Translations under genes and position numbers: made by a program
Source: Bacillus sp. FJAT-47783
GTDB lineage: Bacteria > Bacillota > Bacilli > Bacillales > Aeribacillaceae
Direction: 5' to 3'
DNA: 64,000 nucleotides
Assembly: GCF_022808615.1 (NCBI RefSeq)
Contig: NZ_JAKZKS010000001.1
Location: 186,001 to 250,000, forward strand
Shown: positions 37,083 to 46,685 of the stretch, in pieces
Numbering within the stretch: the first letter of the stretch is position 1
How the letters are laid out: every line of letters starts with the position of its first letter
The notes under the pieces: generated by a model
Seen by the model: the letters and a program-made list of their open reading frames with translations, nothing else
Database searches by the model: none
Told to the model about the DNA's origin: nothing

Positions 37083-37189
37083 AGCAAAATCAAACCCCTC
37101 TTTCTACCTTAATATCCACATAGTTGTGATGAAGAAAATAATAAATTCCTTCTATATTGAAATTCTTTTAGAAAGAATTACAACCAAAG

Positions 37190-38104
37190 TTATTGAATCG
37201 CAAAGATAACCATCAGAGAGAAAAGAATTGTTAAATAATTTAACGAATAGACAAACATCCACTTTGCCCATTTTAGGTCATCCTTCATTTTTATTCCTGC
37301 TAAAGCAAGGATTAACCACCCAATATTTAATAGTGTTGCAAGAACAATAAATCCAATACCTAAACTATATAAATAAAATGGTAATGGCAAGAGACACGCA
37401 ACCCAAATCATTATTTGGCGCTTCGTTATAGCAAAGCCATGAACGACTGGTAACATTGGAATTTTAGCTTCTCGGTATTCCTCACATCGTTTCATTGCTA
37501 GTGCCAAGAAATGTGGTGGTTGCCAAACAAACATAATCAAAAATAATACCCAAGCAACTGTCGATAAATCTGTAATCGCTGTCCACCCGATTAATGGGGG
37601 CACTGCTCCAGAAATACTGCCGACAACGGTATTAATTGTATAATGGCGCTTCGTCCACATTGTATATAACACAACGTAACTGAAGACACCTATTAACCCG
37701 ATTACAGCTGCTGTAATCGAAGTCATTACTAAAAGAAATGTCCCAACGAAAAGAAAACCTAAACCAAGTAATACGACTTGTAGTGGCGTTACTCTCCCAG
37801 TCACTGTCGGACGAGATTTTGTTCTTTCCATGATATGATCAATATCTCGATCATAAAAATTGTTAATGGCACAAGAGCCCGCTATGATTAATGCGGATCC
37901 ACTTAGTGTGAATAAAACTTTATCTATATTATGTAAAAAGCTCTCTCCACTAAAGTATAGAGCCAACCATAAACCAGTAAATGTTGTAATTAAATTGGAG
38001 TTCACAATGCCTATTTTAATTAAGGAAAGAAAATCTTTCCAAATAGTAGTTGTGTTTTCAATCTTATGAGATTGAATGGTTATCTCACCCCTAGTATTTG
38101 CCAT
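37190..38104 (-). CDS. ctaB: Protoheme IX farnesyltransferase (heme O synthase)
   Basis: CtaB farnesylates heme B to heme O, the first step of heme A synthesis. The 304-residue UbiA-family membrane protein has the aspartate-rich motif [19 protein letters not shown] (near residue 80), the second motif [28 protein letters not shown] and about nine helices. AAGGAGG precedes the ATG. Divergent from ctaA, with which it completes the heme A pathway. Confidence 0.97.
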   Translation of the reverse strand: MANTRGEITIQSHKIENTTTIWKDFLSLIKIGIVNSNLITTFTGLWLALYFSGESFLHNIDKVLFTLSGSALIIAGSCAINNFYDRDIDHIMERTKSRPTVTGRVTPLQVVLLGLGFLFVGTFLLVMTSITAAVIGLIGVFSYVVLYTMWTKRHYTINTVVGSISGAVPPLIGWTAITDLSTVAWVLFLIMFVWQPPHFLALAMKRCEEYREAKIPMLPVVHGFAITKRQIMIWVACLLPLPFYLYSLGIGFIVLATLLNIGWLILALAGIKMKDDLKWAKWMFVYSLNYLTILFSLMVIFAIQ

Positions 38105-38490
38105 CTGTTTTCCTCCTTATTTCAAACATCGGCTCCTCTTTGAAGGCGGTTCCAACTCATACTTTTACATCATATAAAAAAAGATAGGACAAATAAACAT
38201 ACACTTGTTATTAAACCATATTTCGTCAATTTTTTGTGTATAGTTCATGAATAAAGTTTGTCGAAATTGTGAAGGGCATGTAATAAAAAAAATAAAGCGT
38301 TATAATGAAATGTGCGTTTGCTAATAAAATGCTTAAAACTATCCCTTTACTATTTCTAGCAAACTCTATATAAATATTCAAGTTTTTTCAAATAACTTTT
38401 TTATTTTCTTCTCTCTTTTCACTATAATAGGATGAGTGAAGACAACATTATGATGTAAAAAAATTATCTTAAATGAAGAAGGTGACACAG
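38105..38490. promoter_or_regulatory. Divergent regulatory region between ctaB and ctaA
   Basis: A 386-base A/T-rich gap with no ORF. Toward ctaA there is TATAAT at 38423-38428 without a good -35, which fits a promoter needing an activator; in B. subtilis ctaA is activated by ResD. Another TATAAT is at 38301-38306. Toward ctaB, TCGACA (38259-38264) and TATACA (38237-38242) are 16 bases apart. No ResD site could be assigned by eye. Confidence 0.5.
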
Positions 38491-39390
38491 TTGCAACGCT
38501 TTTTAAAATTTTTATCCGTAATTACTTCATTCGTTATGTTATTTGTCCTTATGGGTGGTGCACTTGTAACGAAAACTGGATCCAGCATGGGATGCGGCCG
38601 TTCATGGCCTTTATGTCACGGACAAATTATTCCAGATCCGCTGACACTTGAAACGATTATCGAACTATCACACCGACTCGTTAGTGGGACAGCTGGTTTT
38701 CTCGTTTTAGCCTTGTCCATTTTATCATGGAAATACATCGGGCATAAACGCGAAACAAAGTTGTTAGCCGTATTATCTGTTTTTTTCCTCATCCTTCAAG
38801 CGCTCATCGGTGCAGCAGCTGTTGTATGGGGACAATCTGATGCAGTATTAGCTCTTCACTTCGGGATTTCATTAATTTCGTTTGCATCTGTCTTATTATT
38901 GACATTACTCATATTTGAAATAGATCGAAAGTTTGACGCTTCATCCTTAAAAATAGGCAAAACTATGCGATTTCACGTATTCGGAATTATCATTTATAGC
39001 TACATCGTCGTCTACACAGGTGCTTACGTACGACATACAAGCTCAAGTTTAGCATGCCCAAGTGTACCATTTTGTAGTAATCGCAACTTTTTACCGACAA
39101 CTTTTCATGAATTTGTCCAAATGGGACACCGCTTGGCAGCATTCCTTATTTTCATTTGGATTTGCGCTGCCACGTACCATGCGATTAAAAATTACAAAGA
39201 TCAACGTGTTATGTACTGGGGCTGGATCATTGCATTTATTCTCATCGTCCTGCAAGCTCTATCAGGAATGCTTGTCGTTTTTAGCAAATTAAATTTAATG
39301 CTTGCTCTATCACACGCTTTATTCATTTCGTTACTATTTGGTGTCCTAAGTTATTTCGTCATGTTAATTACACGCCAGCAGAAGGCATAA
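38491..39390 (+). CDS. ctaA: Heme A synthase
   Basis: CtaA oxidises the C8 methyl of heme O to a formyl group, giving heme A. The 299-residue protein has eight hydrophobic helices, the loop cysteine pair CGRSWPLC (~33-40), a second pair CPSVPFC (~190-196), and heme-ligand histidines in ELSHRL, LHFGIS, MGHRLAA and LSHALF. An in-frame ATG lies at 38473, but the TTG at 38491 has GAAGGTGA five bases upstream and matches the B. subtilis N terminus, so I chose it. Confidence 0.95.
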   Translation: MQRFLKFLSVITSFVMLFVLMGGALVTKTGSSMGCGRSWPLCHGQIIPDPLTLETIIELSHRLVSGTAGFLVLALSILSWKYIGHKRETKLLAVLSVFFLILQALIGAAAVVWGQSDAVLALHFGISLISFASVLLLTLLIFEIDRKFDASSLKIGKTMRFHVFGIIIYSYIVVYTGAYVRHTSSSLACPSVPFCSNRNFLPTTFHEFVQMGHRLAAFLIFIWICAATYHAIKNYKDQRVMYWGWIIAFILIVLQALSGMLVVFSKLNLMLALSHALFISLLFGVLSYFVMLITRQQKA

Positions 39391-39409
39391 TGCTTCTTTG
39401 ATAGGCGCA

Positions 39410-39443
39410 GAAAACCGGTGCACATTTGCACCGGTTTTCTTTT
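39410..39443 (+). terminator. Terminator of ctaA
   Basis: GAAAACCGGTGCA/TGCACCGGTTTTC 13-bp stem with four-base loop followed by TTTT. Confidence 0.9.
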
Positions 39444-39615
39444 AATATGAGAATTTATTTCATTTTGATTAAGTTTTCAATGGTAATGGAGTCTTCAGTG
39501 GCCAATGAAAATCATCTATCTCCTCGAGTCAAAAACGTGACGCTGTAAAGGCAAAAAGCGCCTTTTCATCGCAAGAACATTTGTGTCTAAGGATGAACAA
39601 GGCACTTGTGCTTTC

Positions 39616-41118
39616 TTATAAGCTATATATTTTTTTATATTTTCTCTCTAAATAATCGATTAAATACGTTGGATTTAATGATTCTCCTGTAACATCTTGC
39701 AATATTTCTAGCGGCTTTTTCATTTTTCCATATTGATGAATATTTTTCGTTAGCCATTCTTTTATAACTTCAAATTTTCCCTCTTCGATTAACTGATCAA
39801 AGTTTGGAAGATCTTTTAGCATTGTATGTTTAAATTGGGCAGCATACATATATCCTAATGCATAAGATGGAAAATAACCGAAGCTTCCTCCAGCCCAATG
39901 TACATCTTGTAATACACCTTCCCCATCATGCTTCGGACGAATCCCTAAATATTCTTCATATTTTTCATTCCATATCCCAGGTAAGTCTTTTACTCGTATC
40001 TCATCAGCGAATAATGCCTTTTCTATTTCGTAGCGAATGATTATGTGCAACGGATACGTTAATTCATCTGCTTCAATGCGAATTAAAGATGGTTTAGCTT
40101 CATTGATGGCGCGATAGAAACGTTCTAATGCAACACCTTTAAATTGGTGAGGGGAATATTTTTTTAATGATTCATAATAACGGTTCCAAAAAGATTCGCT
40201 TCTTCCAATAAAGCTTTCATAAAAAAGAGACTGTGATTCGTGAATCCCCATTGAAGTTCCAGTTGCAAGCGGTGTACCTTTTATGTCTTTCGAAATATTT
40301 TGTTCATAAATTGCATGGCCACATTCATGAATCGTTCCGAAAATTGCCGACCGGAAATCGTTCTCATCATATTTCGTTGTAATTCGAACATCTCCTTGAT
40401 TTAATTCAATAGCAAATGGATGAACGGTTTCGTCAAGTCGTCCTGCTTCAAAGTCATAACCAAGCTCACGTAGTAAAAGGTGAGAAAATTCTTTTTGCTT
40501 TTCTTTTTCAAACAAACCAAATAAAAAGTCGGTTGCAGGCTTATTTGGTGATTCTATAATTTCGTGAACGAGCGGGACAATTTTTTCTTTTAATTGAGCA
40601 AATACTTGATCTAATAAATCAACTTTAATACCTGGTTCATACAAATCAAGCAGTGTATTGTATTTATGAGTATCAAAACCCCAATATTCAATAAACTTTT
40701 GATTGAACTGAACTAGCTTTTCTAAGTAAGGAGCAAAAAGATTAAAATCAGCCTTCTCTTTTGCTTCTTCCCAAACTGATTCTGCTTTTGATTGTAAAAT
40801 CACATATTCTTTATATTCATCTCGAGGAACTTTTTTATTACGATCGTATTCTTTTTTACATTCCGCAAGGGACTTTTTCGTTATATGTGATAAATGTTCA
40901 TCATTCGATAATTCTGCTATGTATGAGGCCATTTCTTCAGAAGTTGATAATTGAAAAACTTCAGTAGAAAGCATACCAATCACTTCTGATCGATCTTCTA
41001 CCCCTTTTTTTGGAGCTCCTGTTCGCAAATCCCAATACATCACATTAATCGCTTCTTCATATTGTTTCATTTTTTTTAATAATGCTAAAAATTGTTTTTC
41101 CTTTTCTTTCAAGCTCAT
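39616..41118 (-). CDS. ypwA: Carboxypeptidase Taq (M32) family metallopeptidase
   Basis: A cytosolic zinc metallocarboxypeptidase of family M32 with 500 residues (B. subtilis YpwA 501). The zinc motif HECGH is in FGTIHECGHAIYEQ (near residue 265), with the downstream Glu in GIHESQSLFYE; DELTYPLHIIIRYEIEKALF and GSFGYFPSYALGYMYAAQF are also diagnostic. I chose the ATG at 41118 (MSLKEKEK); a longer frame starts at 41139. The gene borders the synteny break next to ctaA. Confidence 0.94.
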   Translation of the reverse strand: MSLKEKEKQFLALLKKMKQYEEAINVMYWDLRTGAPKKGVEDRSEVIGMLSTEVFQLSTSEEMASYIAELSNDEHLSHITKKSLAECKKEYDRNKKVPRDEYKEYVILQSKAESVWEEAKEKADFNLFAPYLEKLVQFNQKFIEYWGFDTHKYNTLLDLYEPGIKVDLLDQVFAQLKEKIVPLVHEIIESPNKPATDFLFGLFEKEKQKEFSHLLLRELGYDFEAGRLDETVHPFAIELNQGDVRITTKYDENDFRSAIFGTIHECGHAIYEQNISKDIKGTPLATGTSMGIHESQSLFYESFIGRSESFWNRYYESLKKYSPHQFKGVALERFYRAINEAKPSLIRIEADELTYPLHIIIRYEIEKALFADEIRVKDLPGIWNEKYEEYLGIRPKHDGEGVLQDVHWAGGSFGYFPSYALGYMYAAQFKHTMLKDLPNFDQLIEEGKFEVIKEWLTKNIHQYGKMKKPLEILQDVTGESLNPTYLIDYLERKYKKIYSL

Positions 41119-41228
41119 ATCCTCACCCCAAAGATTCAAAAATATTAACTATGTTCAGATTACTTTACATAGATGATTCGTGTCAATGAAAGTCATTATT
41201 ACAAAATAGCTTTTCAATCGAATAAAAA

Positions 41229-41256
41229 AATGGCGGCAAAAATGACACCACCATTT
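41229..41256 (-). terminator. Terminator of the DinG-like helicase gene
   Basis: On the minus strand AATGGTGG pairs with CCGCCATT (one G-T pair) and is followed by TTTTTTATTC. It starts at the stop codon. Confidence 0.65.
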
Positions 41257-41257
41257 T

Positions 41258-43192
41258 TTATTCTTTCGAAACCGTACCAACCGTTGCTTCAACAGGTAAA
41301 ACTTTTTGCACTTCATTCAAGATTGATTGATCCGTCTCTTTATTCATTAAAATGGCGATAGATCCGCGGTCGTCTTTCGAGCGGATTAATCGACCAATTC
41401 CTTGCTTAAGTCTTAATATCATATATGGCATGTCCACATCAAGATGCGGATCTTGCACCGACTTTCGTTTCGCTTCAAAAACTGGATCATTTGGAGGAAA
41501 CGGCAGTGACCAAATAATGACATTAGATAGTGATGGTCCTGGAATATCTAACCCTTCCCATAAATGGACTGCTGCTAATACACTTGACTCCTCCTCTTGA
41601 AATAAGGAAATGAGCTCACTAATTTCTCGATCACCTTCAAAATATAGTGAGAATGGGAGTTCATCATCGATCGACTGTTTAAATGTGTCCATTTCCTCTT
41701 CTGATCGAAATAAAATTAATGTCTTTCCGCCTTTTGCTTTCACGAAATTTCGTACATAATTTGATTTATCCCGATCTCCTATTGTTTCTATCGTAATTTC
41801 CATTTGTTCTTCATAGTTAAACGGAGAGGCAACAGAGAAAGATACATAATCATCAACACCTAAACTATTTGCTAAAAATTGAAACGATCCATCTTGATCA
41901 GATAATGTTGCAGATGAAAAGATATAAGGTATTTTTTTTGAAAACACTTGGTTCGCTAATATCTCTTTCACTGTTCTCGGCATAATGACTAATGTTAAAT
42001 CAACATCGCCTTCTAGCCAATCTATTGCTTGATGATCATGTAAAAAAAGACGTAAAGAGTACTCCATCTGATCTAAATATTCCTCTACAATGGATAATTC
42101 ATATTGTTCAATTGTATACAATTCACTTTCGAAAACAAGTGCATCGCCTAATTGCAAAATGTGCTGATGCAATGCCTTTGTCACATCGAGTAGCCTTTTT
42201 GAACGTTTAATTGTTCTTCGATTTGATCCTTTCACAACGTTTGAATGATCATCCAGTTCATCAAAAAACTTATCTTGAAGTGCCAATGCATCCTCTACTA
42301 ATAGCGCAAACTCTTCTCGAATATCATTGGCAAGTAACCTCTCTAAAAACTGTTGTAACGTACCACGTTTCACTCGATATGTTAGCGCTTTTTGTGCAGC
42401 AAACTCCAGTAAATGACCTTCATCAAACACAACAACACTATGATCTGGGAGAAGTGGAAGTTGCCCCTCTCTTTTTCTCGCTTCATATGTCCAAATATGT
42501 TCCATATAAAAATCGTGTGAGCAAATAATGAGATCCGATGCTTTTCGATAATGTTCTCGGGTTAACGTTAGTCCACAACGATGCCTTTTTGAACATGAAA
42601 AGCAATCTTGAAACGGATCCCAATTAATGTCATTCCACTCTTCATTCGTTAAATGCGGGTATTGCTTTCGATCGCCAAATGGGTAGAAAGATTGCATCCC
42701 TTTATTCTCATGGACAAAATCAGGTAATTCATTATAAATTTGGTCAAATTGTCCATTTCGCTTCCCTAAAGCGTTGTCTAATTTTTGTAAGCATAAAAAT
42801 TGAGGATTTGATTTCGCTAAGCGAACATCAATCGTTAAATTTAGTGTTTCCTCAAGCTTTTTAATATCTCCCTCTTTTTTAACAAGCTGCTCAATTAATG
42901 CTTCATCTGCACAAGCAATGACGGCAGGCTTTCCTGTATAACGAGCATAGCTTATCGCATATAGTAAATACACAATCGTTTTTCCAGTACCAACGCCTGC
43001 TTCAGCAAACATCACCTTTTTCTCCTTAAAGGCTCTGTCTAATTGAAAGGCCATAAAAATTTGTTCATCACGCAATTCGAATCCTTGTTCAGGTAAAATA
43101 TCATATAAAACGTCACCAATCCAGCCGTTTAACGCTTCATAAAATGTTTCATCTTTTGAAATGGGAAATGGCAGTCGTGTTTGAACCATCAT
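41258..43192 (-). CDS. ypvA: DinG/XPD-type ATP-dependent DNA helicase YpvA
   Basis: A 644-residue superfamily 2 helicase. Walker A AEAGVGTGKT is near residue 70, the DEAH-type box is FDEGHLLE near residue 258, and the last motif is QGIGRLIRSKDDRG near residue 605. Four cysteines between motifs I and II (LCLQ, then CFSCSKRHRC) fit the [4Fe-4S] domain of XPD/DinG helicases. In B. subtilis this gene is ypvA (a DinG paralogue), separate from the exonuclease-fused dinG. GGAGG lies five bases before the first of two adjacent ATGs at 43192. Confidence 0.92.
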   Translation of the reverse strand: MMVQTRLPFPISKDETFYEALNGWIGDVLYDILPEQGFELRDEQIFMAFQLDRAFKEKKVMFAEAGVGTGKTIVYLLYAISYARYTGKPAVIACADEALIEQLVKKEGDIKKLEETLNLTIDVRLAKSNPQFLCLQKLDNALGKRNGQFDQIYNELPDFVHENKGMQSFYPFGDRKQYPHLTNEEWNDINWDPFQDCFSCSKRHRCGLTLTREHYRKASDLIICSHDFYMEHIWTYEARKREGQLPLLPDHSVVVFDEGHLLEFAAQKALTYRVKRGTLQQFLERLLANDIREEFALLVEDALALQDKFFDELDDHSNVVKGSNRRTIKRSKRLLDVTKALHQHILQLGDALVFESELYTIEQYELSIVEEYLDQMEYSLRLFLHDHQAIDWLEGDVDLTLVIMPRTVKEILANQVFSKKIPYIFSSATLSDQDGSFQFLANSLGVDDYVSFSVASPFNYEEQMEITIETIGDRDKSNYVRNFVKAKGGKTLILFRSEEEMDTFKQSIDDELPFSLYFEGDREISELISLFQEEESSVLAAVHLWEGLDIPGPSLSNVIIWSLPFPPNDPVFEAKRKSVQDPHLDVDMPYMILRLKQGIGRLIRSKDDRGSIAILMNKETDQSILNEVQKVLPVEATVGTVSKE

Positions 43193-43257
43193 CGTTACCT
43201 CCAAAACATTCACTTATAACTAGTAAAAATGAATCAATCAAATGATTCACAGAACAA

Positions 43258-43300
43258 AAGCGCAAGGCGTTCGCTAACGCCGAAGCTAGACATAAAACCT
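43258..43300 (+). repeat. REP-like palindromic fragment
   Basis: AAAAGCGCAAGGCG ... CGCCGAAGCTAGACA with the small hairpin GGCGTT/AACGCC. Sequences of this AAAGCGCAAGGCG...CGCCGAAGCTAGAC type recur between genes in many Bacillus relatives, as I remember; only one clear copy is in this window. Confidence 0.4.
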
Positions 43301-43346
43301 TCTATTAACAAGGTTGTACATAGGTTTCCTAAACAACAAAAAATAT

Positions 43347-43368
43347 GGCTTTCCACACCAGGAAAGCC
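43347..43368 (-). terminator. Terminator after the ypsC-55 aa gene pair
   Basis: GGCTTTCC/GGAAAGCC 8-bp stem with six-base loop, followed on the minus strand by ATATTTTTT. Confidence 0.85.
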
Positions 43369-43395
43369 AATCATTAGTGTATGTTTTAAAAATCG

Positions 43396-43563
43396 CTATT
43401 TGTAGGAAATTATACTAGATTGAACAGACATCGCACTTTGTAAATTTTGCTCTGCCTCTTTAATCGTAAATAAAACATCATCTGTTGAATTTTGTTTGAC
43501 TAGCTGATCATATGCGTTTTGCAACGCATTTGAAATGCGCTCGAAATCTTGATTTGTTAACAT
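43396..43563 (-). CDS. Hypothetical protein (55 aa)
   Basis: A small, mostly helical, glutamine-rich protein starting MLTNQDFERISNALQNAYDQ. No cysteine, signal peptide or membrane segment. I do not recognise the family. The start at 43563 follows GGAGTGGGAG; a start six codons earlier lacks a site. It lies 55 bases downstream of ypsC and is followed by a good terminator, so it is probably co-transcribed with ypsC. Confidence 0.65.
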   Translation of the reverse strand: MLTNQDFERISNALQNAYDQLVKQNSTDDVLFTIKEAEQNLQSAMSVQSSIISYK

Positions 43564-43618
43564 TTCTCCCACTCCATCCAAAAAAATTCAGAGTGGTTTT
43601 ATTATATGCCTAAAAACA

Positions 43619-44782
43619 TCATTTTATACGTGGTTGATCTGGCTTAGGAGGGCGTTTTCCCCAATATTGATAATAATCTGTACGAATAAAACCGTTGAAC
43701 AGTTTTCGTTTTTTTGTTGCTGGTTTTCCGTAAAGAGATTCAAATTTTTCGTAAGATGTTAAAATGTAAACAGACCATGTATCTAATGGAGAGAAAACTT
43801 CCCCCATTTGTTGATACATTTTTTCTACTTCTTGTCTTTCTCCTAAACGTTCACCGTATGGAGGATTTCCAACAATTACACCAAATTCTTTTGTCGTATG
43901 AAAATCCTTTACTTGCATTTGCTTAAATTGAATTATATCTGCAAAACCAGCTTCTAAAGCATTGTCGTTTGCAACTTGAACCATTCGATGATCAATATCT
44001 GTACCTAGTATGTCAAGTGGTTGATCATATTTTGCAAGGTGTTCAGCTTCATTTCGTGCCTCATCCCACAACCTGTCGTCAATCCAATCCCAAGACTCTG
44101 AAACAAATTCACGATTAAATCCCGGAGCAATATTTTGTCCGATCATAGCCGCTTCAATCGGAATGGTACCTGAACCACAGAACGGATCAACAAACGGTCG
44201 TTCAGGTGTCCAATTCGTGAGCTGTATGAGAGCTGCTGCGAGCGTCTCTTTGATCGGTGCATCTCCTTGTCCTACACGATAACCTCGTTTATGCAAACCA
44301 CTACCGCTAGCATCAATCGTAATTGTTGCCACATCTTTATGTAAGGCCACTTCCACTTTATAAAGAGCACCGGTTTCATCTAACCACTCTGTTCTTTTTT
44401 TATATTGGTTTTTTAATTTTTCTACAATGGCTTTCTTCACTATTTTTTGACAATCTGGTACGCTAGCAAGCTGAGATTTAACCGATTTACCAATTACCGG
44501 AAACTGACCGTTTTCAGGTATGTATCGTGCCCAATCAATCACCTTTGTTTTTTCAAACAATTCTTCAAAGGTCGTTGCTTTAAATTCTGCTACTTTAATT
44601 TTAACTCGGTCAGCCGTTCTTAGCCATAGGTTCGCTCGACAAATGGCCAGTTCATCACCTGTAAATGTTACTTTGCCATTTTCTACTTGACAGTTATATC
44701 CTAAATCTCGTACTTCTTTCGCCACTAAAGATTCAATTCCCATCGCAGCAGTTGCGATCAATGTTAGTTTGTTGTTCGACAT
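43619..44782 (-). CDS. ypsC: THUMP-domain rRNA (guanine-N2-)-methyltransferase YpsC
   Basis: A 387-residue class I SAM methyltransferase of the RlmL/UPF0020 family. N-terminal THUMP RNA-binding domain (~45-155), then the methyltransferase domain with FVDPFCGSGTIPIEAAMIG (near residue 190) and the amino-methylating motif GNPPYGERLG (near residue 305). The E. coli relative modifies G2445 of 23S rRNA; the exact base here is inferred. Unlike E. coli RlmL it has no C-terminal RlmK half. It lies next to rnpB, as in B. subtilis. Confidence 0.92.
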   Translation of the reverse strand: MSNNKLTLIATAAMGIESLVAKEVRDLGYNCQVENGKVTFTGDELAICRANLWLRTADRVKIKVAEFKATTFEELFEKTKVIDWARYIPENGQFPVIGKSVKSQLASVPDCQKIVKKAIVEKLKNQYKKRTEWLDETGALYKVEVALHKDVATITIDASGSGLHKRGYRVGQGDAPIKETLAAALIQLTNWTPERPFVDPFCGSGTIPIEAAMIGQNIAPGFNREFVSESWDWIDDRLWDEARNEAEHLAKYDQPLDILGTDIDHRMVQVANDNALEAGFADIIQFKQMQVKDFHTTKEFGVIVGNPPYGERLGERQEVEKMYQQMGEVFSPLDTWSVYILTSYEKFESLYGKPATKKRKLFNGFIRTDYYQYWGKRPPKPDQPRIK

Positions 44783-44853
44783 CATTTCACCCTATCTTCA
44801 GTCATTCACTTTATTTTGTCGCTTTTTTCATGGAAAGTCAATTTGGCACAAAT

Positions 44854-44881
44854 AAAAAACTCTCCTACCGATGAGGAGAGT
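44854..44881 (-). terminator. Terminator of rnpB
   Basis: ACTCTCCT/AGGAGAGT 8-bp stem with seven-base loop, followed on the minus strand by TTTTTTATT, directly after the RNase P RNA. Confidence 0.9.
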
Positions 44882-44904
44882 GGCTCATTTTTTATGAAGC
44901 GGGT

Positions 44905-45318
44905 TTACTGTAAATAACGTTCTGTAAGCCATGTTTTGTCCCTTCGTACTCCAAACGGAATTGCACCTCGTACTCCGGTGGTAATCATCTATCTACAGAA
45001 GAATTTCTTCTGTCCTTCTTGTCGTTCATTTCCTTCAAGAAGGTGCCCCTACCATAATTTGGGTTTCTCGCTCGTGGGGTTTACCTCGTTCCACTCTTAT
45101 GATTTCTCATAAGACTTCGTCACTGTGGCACTTTCAGAATACTAATGCCATATCCAAAGGACTTAGGCACGTTCTTCGCCGTCAGCCAACAATGGCTGCC
45201 CTAGCTTATGAATTCACTAGGCACGAACACTACGGGCATCTCAGCTCCGTGCGAGCATGGACTTTCCTCTACAAGTGCATACAAGCCTTGCAGCGATTAC
45301 CCGAACGTTATTTAACCT
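44905..45318 (-). ncRNA. rnpB: RNase P RNA, type B
   Basis: The catalytic RNA of RNase P, which trims 5' leaders of pre-tRNAs. Read on the minus strand, the sequence matches the B. subtilis RNA over its conserved blocks: AACGTTCGGGTAATCGCTGC at the 5' end, GAGGAAAGTCCATGCTCGCA, GAGCGAGAAACCCAAATT, TAGATAGATGATTACCACC and ACAAAACATGGCTTACAGAA near the 3' end. The 5' and 3' AACGTTC/GTTCTGT arms close helix P1. Length (~410 nt) is that of type B RNAs. It has its own promoter and terminator and lies between gpsB and ypsC, as in B. subtilis. Ends are accurate to a few bases. Confidence 0.97.
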
Positions 45319-45327
45319 GCAACAAAT

Positions 45328-45356
45328 ATTATAGTCAATTTGAGCACACGTTTCAA
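45328..45356 (-). promoter_or_regulatory. Sigma-A promoter of rnpB
   Basis: On the minus strand TTGAAA (45351-45356), 17-base spacer, perfect TATAAT (45328-45333). The predicted start is within a few bases of the RNA's 5' end. Confidence 0.88.
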
Positions 45357-45371
45357 GTGTAATTGTTTCCT

Positions 45372-45671
45372 TTAATCGTATAACTTACTACCAAATACAT
45401 GTTTTTCTAGATGGGATAATCGTTTTAAAATATCAAAGTTTGTCGTATTTGCTTGTGGATTGATTTGTTTTTTTTGTACATCTTCAAGCTGTTTTTTTAA
45501 ACGTAAATTTTCTTGTTGGAGCTCCTCAATAATTTGATGAAACGCCTCATAATCCTTAATGATTGTGTCTAAATATTTATCTACATCTTCTTGTTTATAA
45601 CCGCGCATGGATGTTTTAAATTCTTTTTCCAAAATCTCTTTTGCCGTTAATCTTATTTTATCTGAAATCAA
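45372..45671 (-). CDS. gpsB: Cell cycle protein GpsB
   Basis: GpsB is a DivIVA-like coiled-coil adaptor that shuttles PBP1 between side wall and septum; ponA, encoding PBP1, is also in this window. The 99-residue protein has the DivIVA-type lipid-binding N domain ([18 protein letters not shown], residues ~18-35), a coiled coil (~36-70) and the C-terminal [19 protein letters not shown] trimer region. An upstream in-frame GTG (45680) overlaps GAGGTG, the ribosome binding site for the TTG at 45671; the TTG start aligns with B. subtilis. Confidence 0.95.
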   Translation of the reverse strand: MISDKIRLTAKEILEKEFKTSMRGYKQEDVDKYLDTIIKDYEAFHQIIEELQQENLRLKKQLEDVQKKQINPQANTTNFDILKRLSHLEKHVFGSKLYD

Positions 45672-45740
45672 CTGTTTCACCTCATTGCAACGAGAAATAT
45701 CTTAATCAATATTTTTTCAAACTTCTTGTCTAATGTCAAT

Positions 45741-46286
45741 TTATTCTTGCATATCTTCTTCGACAATTACTTGCAAATCATCAAATGTAATCGTAAAAAT
45801 TGAATATTTCCCTTGCTCTTGTTTCTTTTTTGCTACTTCTAGTTGATATTTTGGAGTTCCTTCTCGCTCTTGATCGTATACTAGAAGTAGCCCATCTGTT
45901 TTGCTTGTGATGAATTCATTTTTCAAACGAAATTGTACTGGATTCTCATATTCTTTTTTTGTAATACTTTCAACTAAATCAGCCTGTGCGAGGATCATTT
46001 CGTAATATTCTCGGTGATGATCTTTCCATTTTTTCTCTTGATGCAAAAATGGGGTTAATATAGCTAGTTGAAGAAATGGGTATTCTTCTTGTAAATCCAA
46101 TACAACTTCTGCCGCCCAAAGCTCAACACCTACTTGTCCGCTAATAACAACCCATTCAAGACCTTCTTCCACAAATGGAATGACTGATTTTTTAATAGCT
46201 TTTTTTATGTATTTAATGGCCGGTTCTTTATAATTAAAAATTCCTAGCTCATGTGGTTTATATCCTGTTATCGCTAAGACCTTCAA
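45741..46286 (-). CDS. ypsA: SLOG/DUF1273 family protein YpsA
   Basis: A 181-residue Rossmann-like protein of the SLOG superfamily; in B. subtilis YpsA affects cell division and its binding pocket is predicted to hold a nucleotide or ADP-ribose-like ligand. N-terminal [17 protein letters not shown] and [27 protein letters not shown] are family signatures, with [18 protein letters not shown]-like text near residue 130. The TTG at 46286 has AGGTGGTG five bases upstream; a longer frame to 46334 has no site. Next to gpsB, as in B. subtilis. Confidence 0.92.
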   Translation of the reverse strand: MKVLAITGYKPHELGIFNYKEPAIKYIKKAIKKSVIPFVEEGLEWVVISGQVGVELWAAEVVLDLQEEYPFLQLAILTPFLHQEKKWKDHHREYYEMILAQADLVESITKKEYENPVQFRLKNEFITSKTDGLLLVYDQEREGTPKYQLEVAKKKQEQGKYSIFTITFDDLQVIVEEDMQE

Positions 46287-46367
46287 TTGAACACCACCTA
46301 ATGTTAACCATTGTATCTTTTTTACAGAAAACAAGAGGAGCTTAGTAAGCTAGCTCCCCATTATAGT

Positions 46368-46595
46368 CTATCTCGGCATCGGGCCTGGGCCCATGCAATT
46401 AAAGTGCTGATGATACGTTTCATTCGCGACAGATTGTGTTTGAGGATAGTAATGTAAATGTTTATACATATGGTGATTCACATTTGTTGTATGAGTTGGA
46501 TGAATATGTGGAACAACGGTTTGTGAGTACGTGTTATTCACGCAACATTTTGTCGGATGGACAATAGGCGCCATCATATTAGGTCTGCAATGCAT
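46368..46595 (-). CDS. cotD: Spore coat protein CotD
   Basis: A 75-residue inner spore coat protein, rich in His, Tyr and Pro, with cysteines at both ends (MHCRPNMMAPIVHPTKCCVN ... FNCMGPGP). The N-terminal MHCRPxxxxPIVHPTKCCV is typical of CotD. AAAGGAG precedes the ATG. A sigma-K-like promoter lies upstream, as expected for a late mother-cell gene. Confidence 0.92.
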   Translation of the reverse strand: MHCRPNMMAPIVHPTKCCVNNTYSQTVVPHIHPTHTTNVNHHMYKHLHYYPQTQSVANETYHQHFNCMGPGPMPR

Positions 46596-46636
46596 GAAAT
46601 AAAACTCCTTTCTATCATTTATCTGCCTTACAGTAA

Positions 46637-46665
46637 CAGCCTATGTAGAAAAGAGTGTACATGTA
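46637..46665 (-). promoter_or_regulatory. Candidate sigma-K promoter of cotD
   Basis: On the minus strand ACA (-35, 46662-46664) and CATAGGCTG (-10, 46637-46645) are about 16 bases apart; sigma-K consensus is mACm and CATAnnnTA. The cotD start is 42 bases downstream. Confidence 0.5.
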
Positions 46666-46685
46666 CTAATATAAACACCTAATTT

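Noticed and set aside
38473-38490. ATG as start of ctaA
   Set aside because: The Shine-Dalgarno sequence lies inside this extension, five bases before TTG at 38491, and the extra six residues are not in B. subtilis CtaA.
45099-45362. 87-codon plus-strand ORF
   Set aside because: It is antisense to the RNase P RNA, whose conserved blocks explain the sequence completely.
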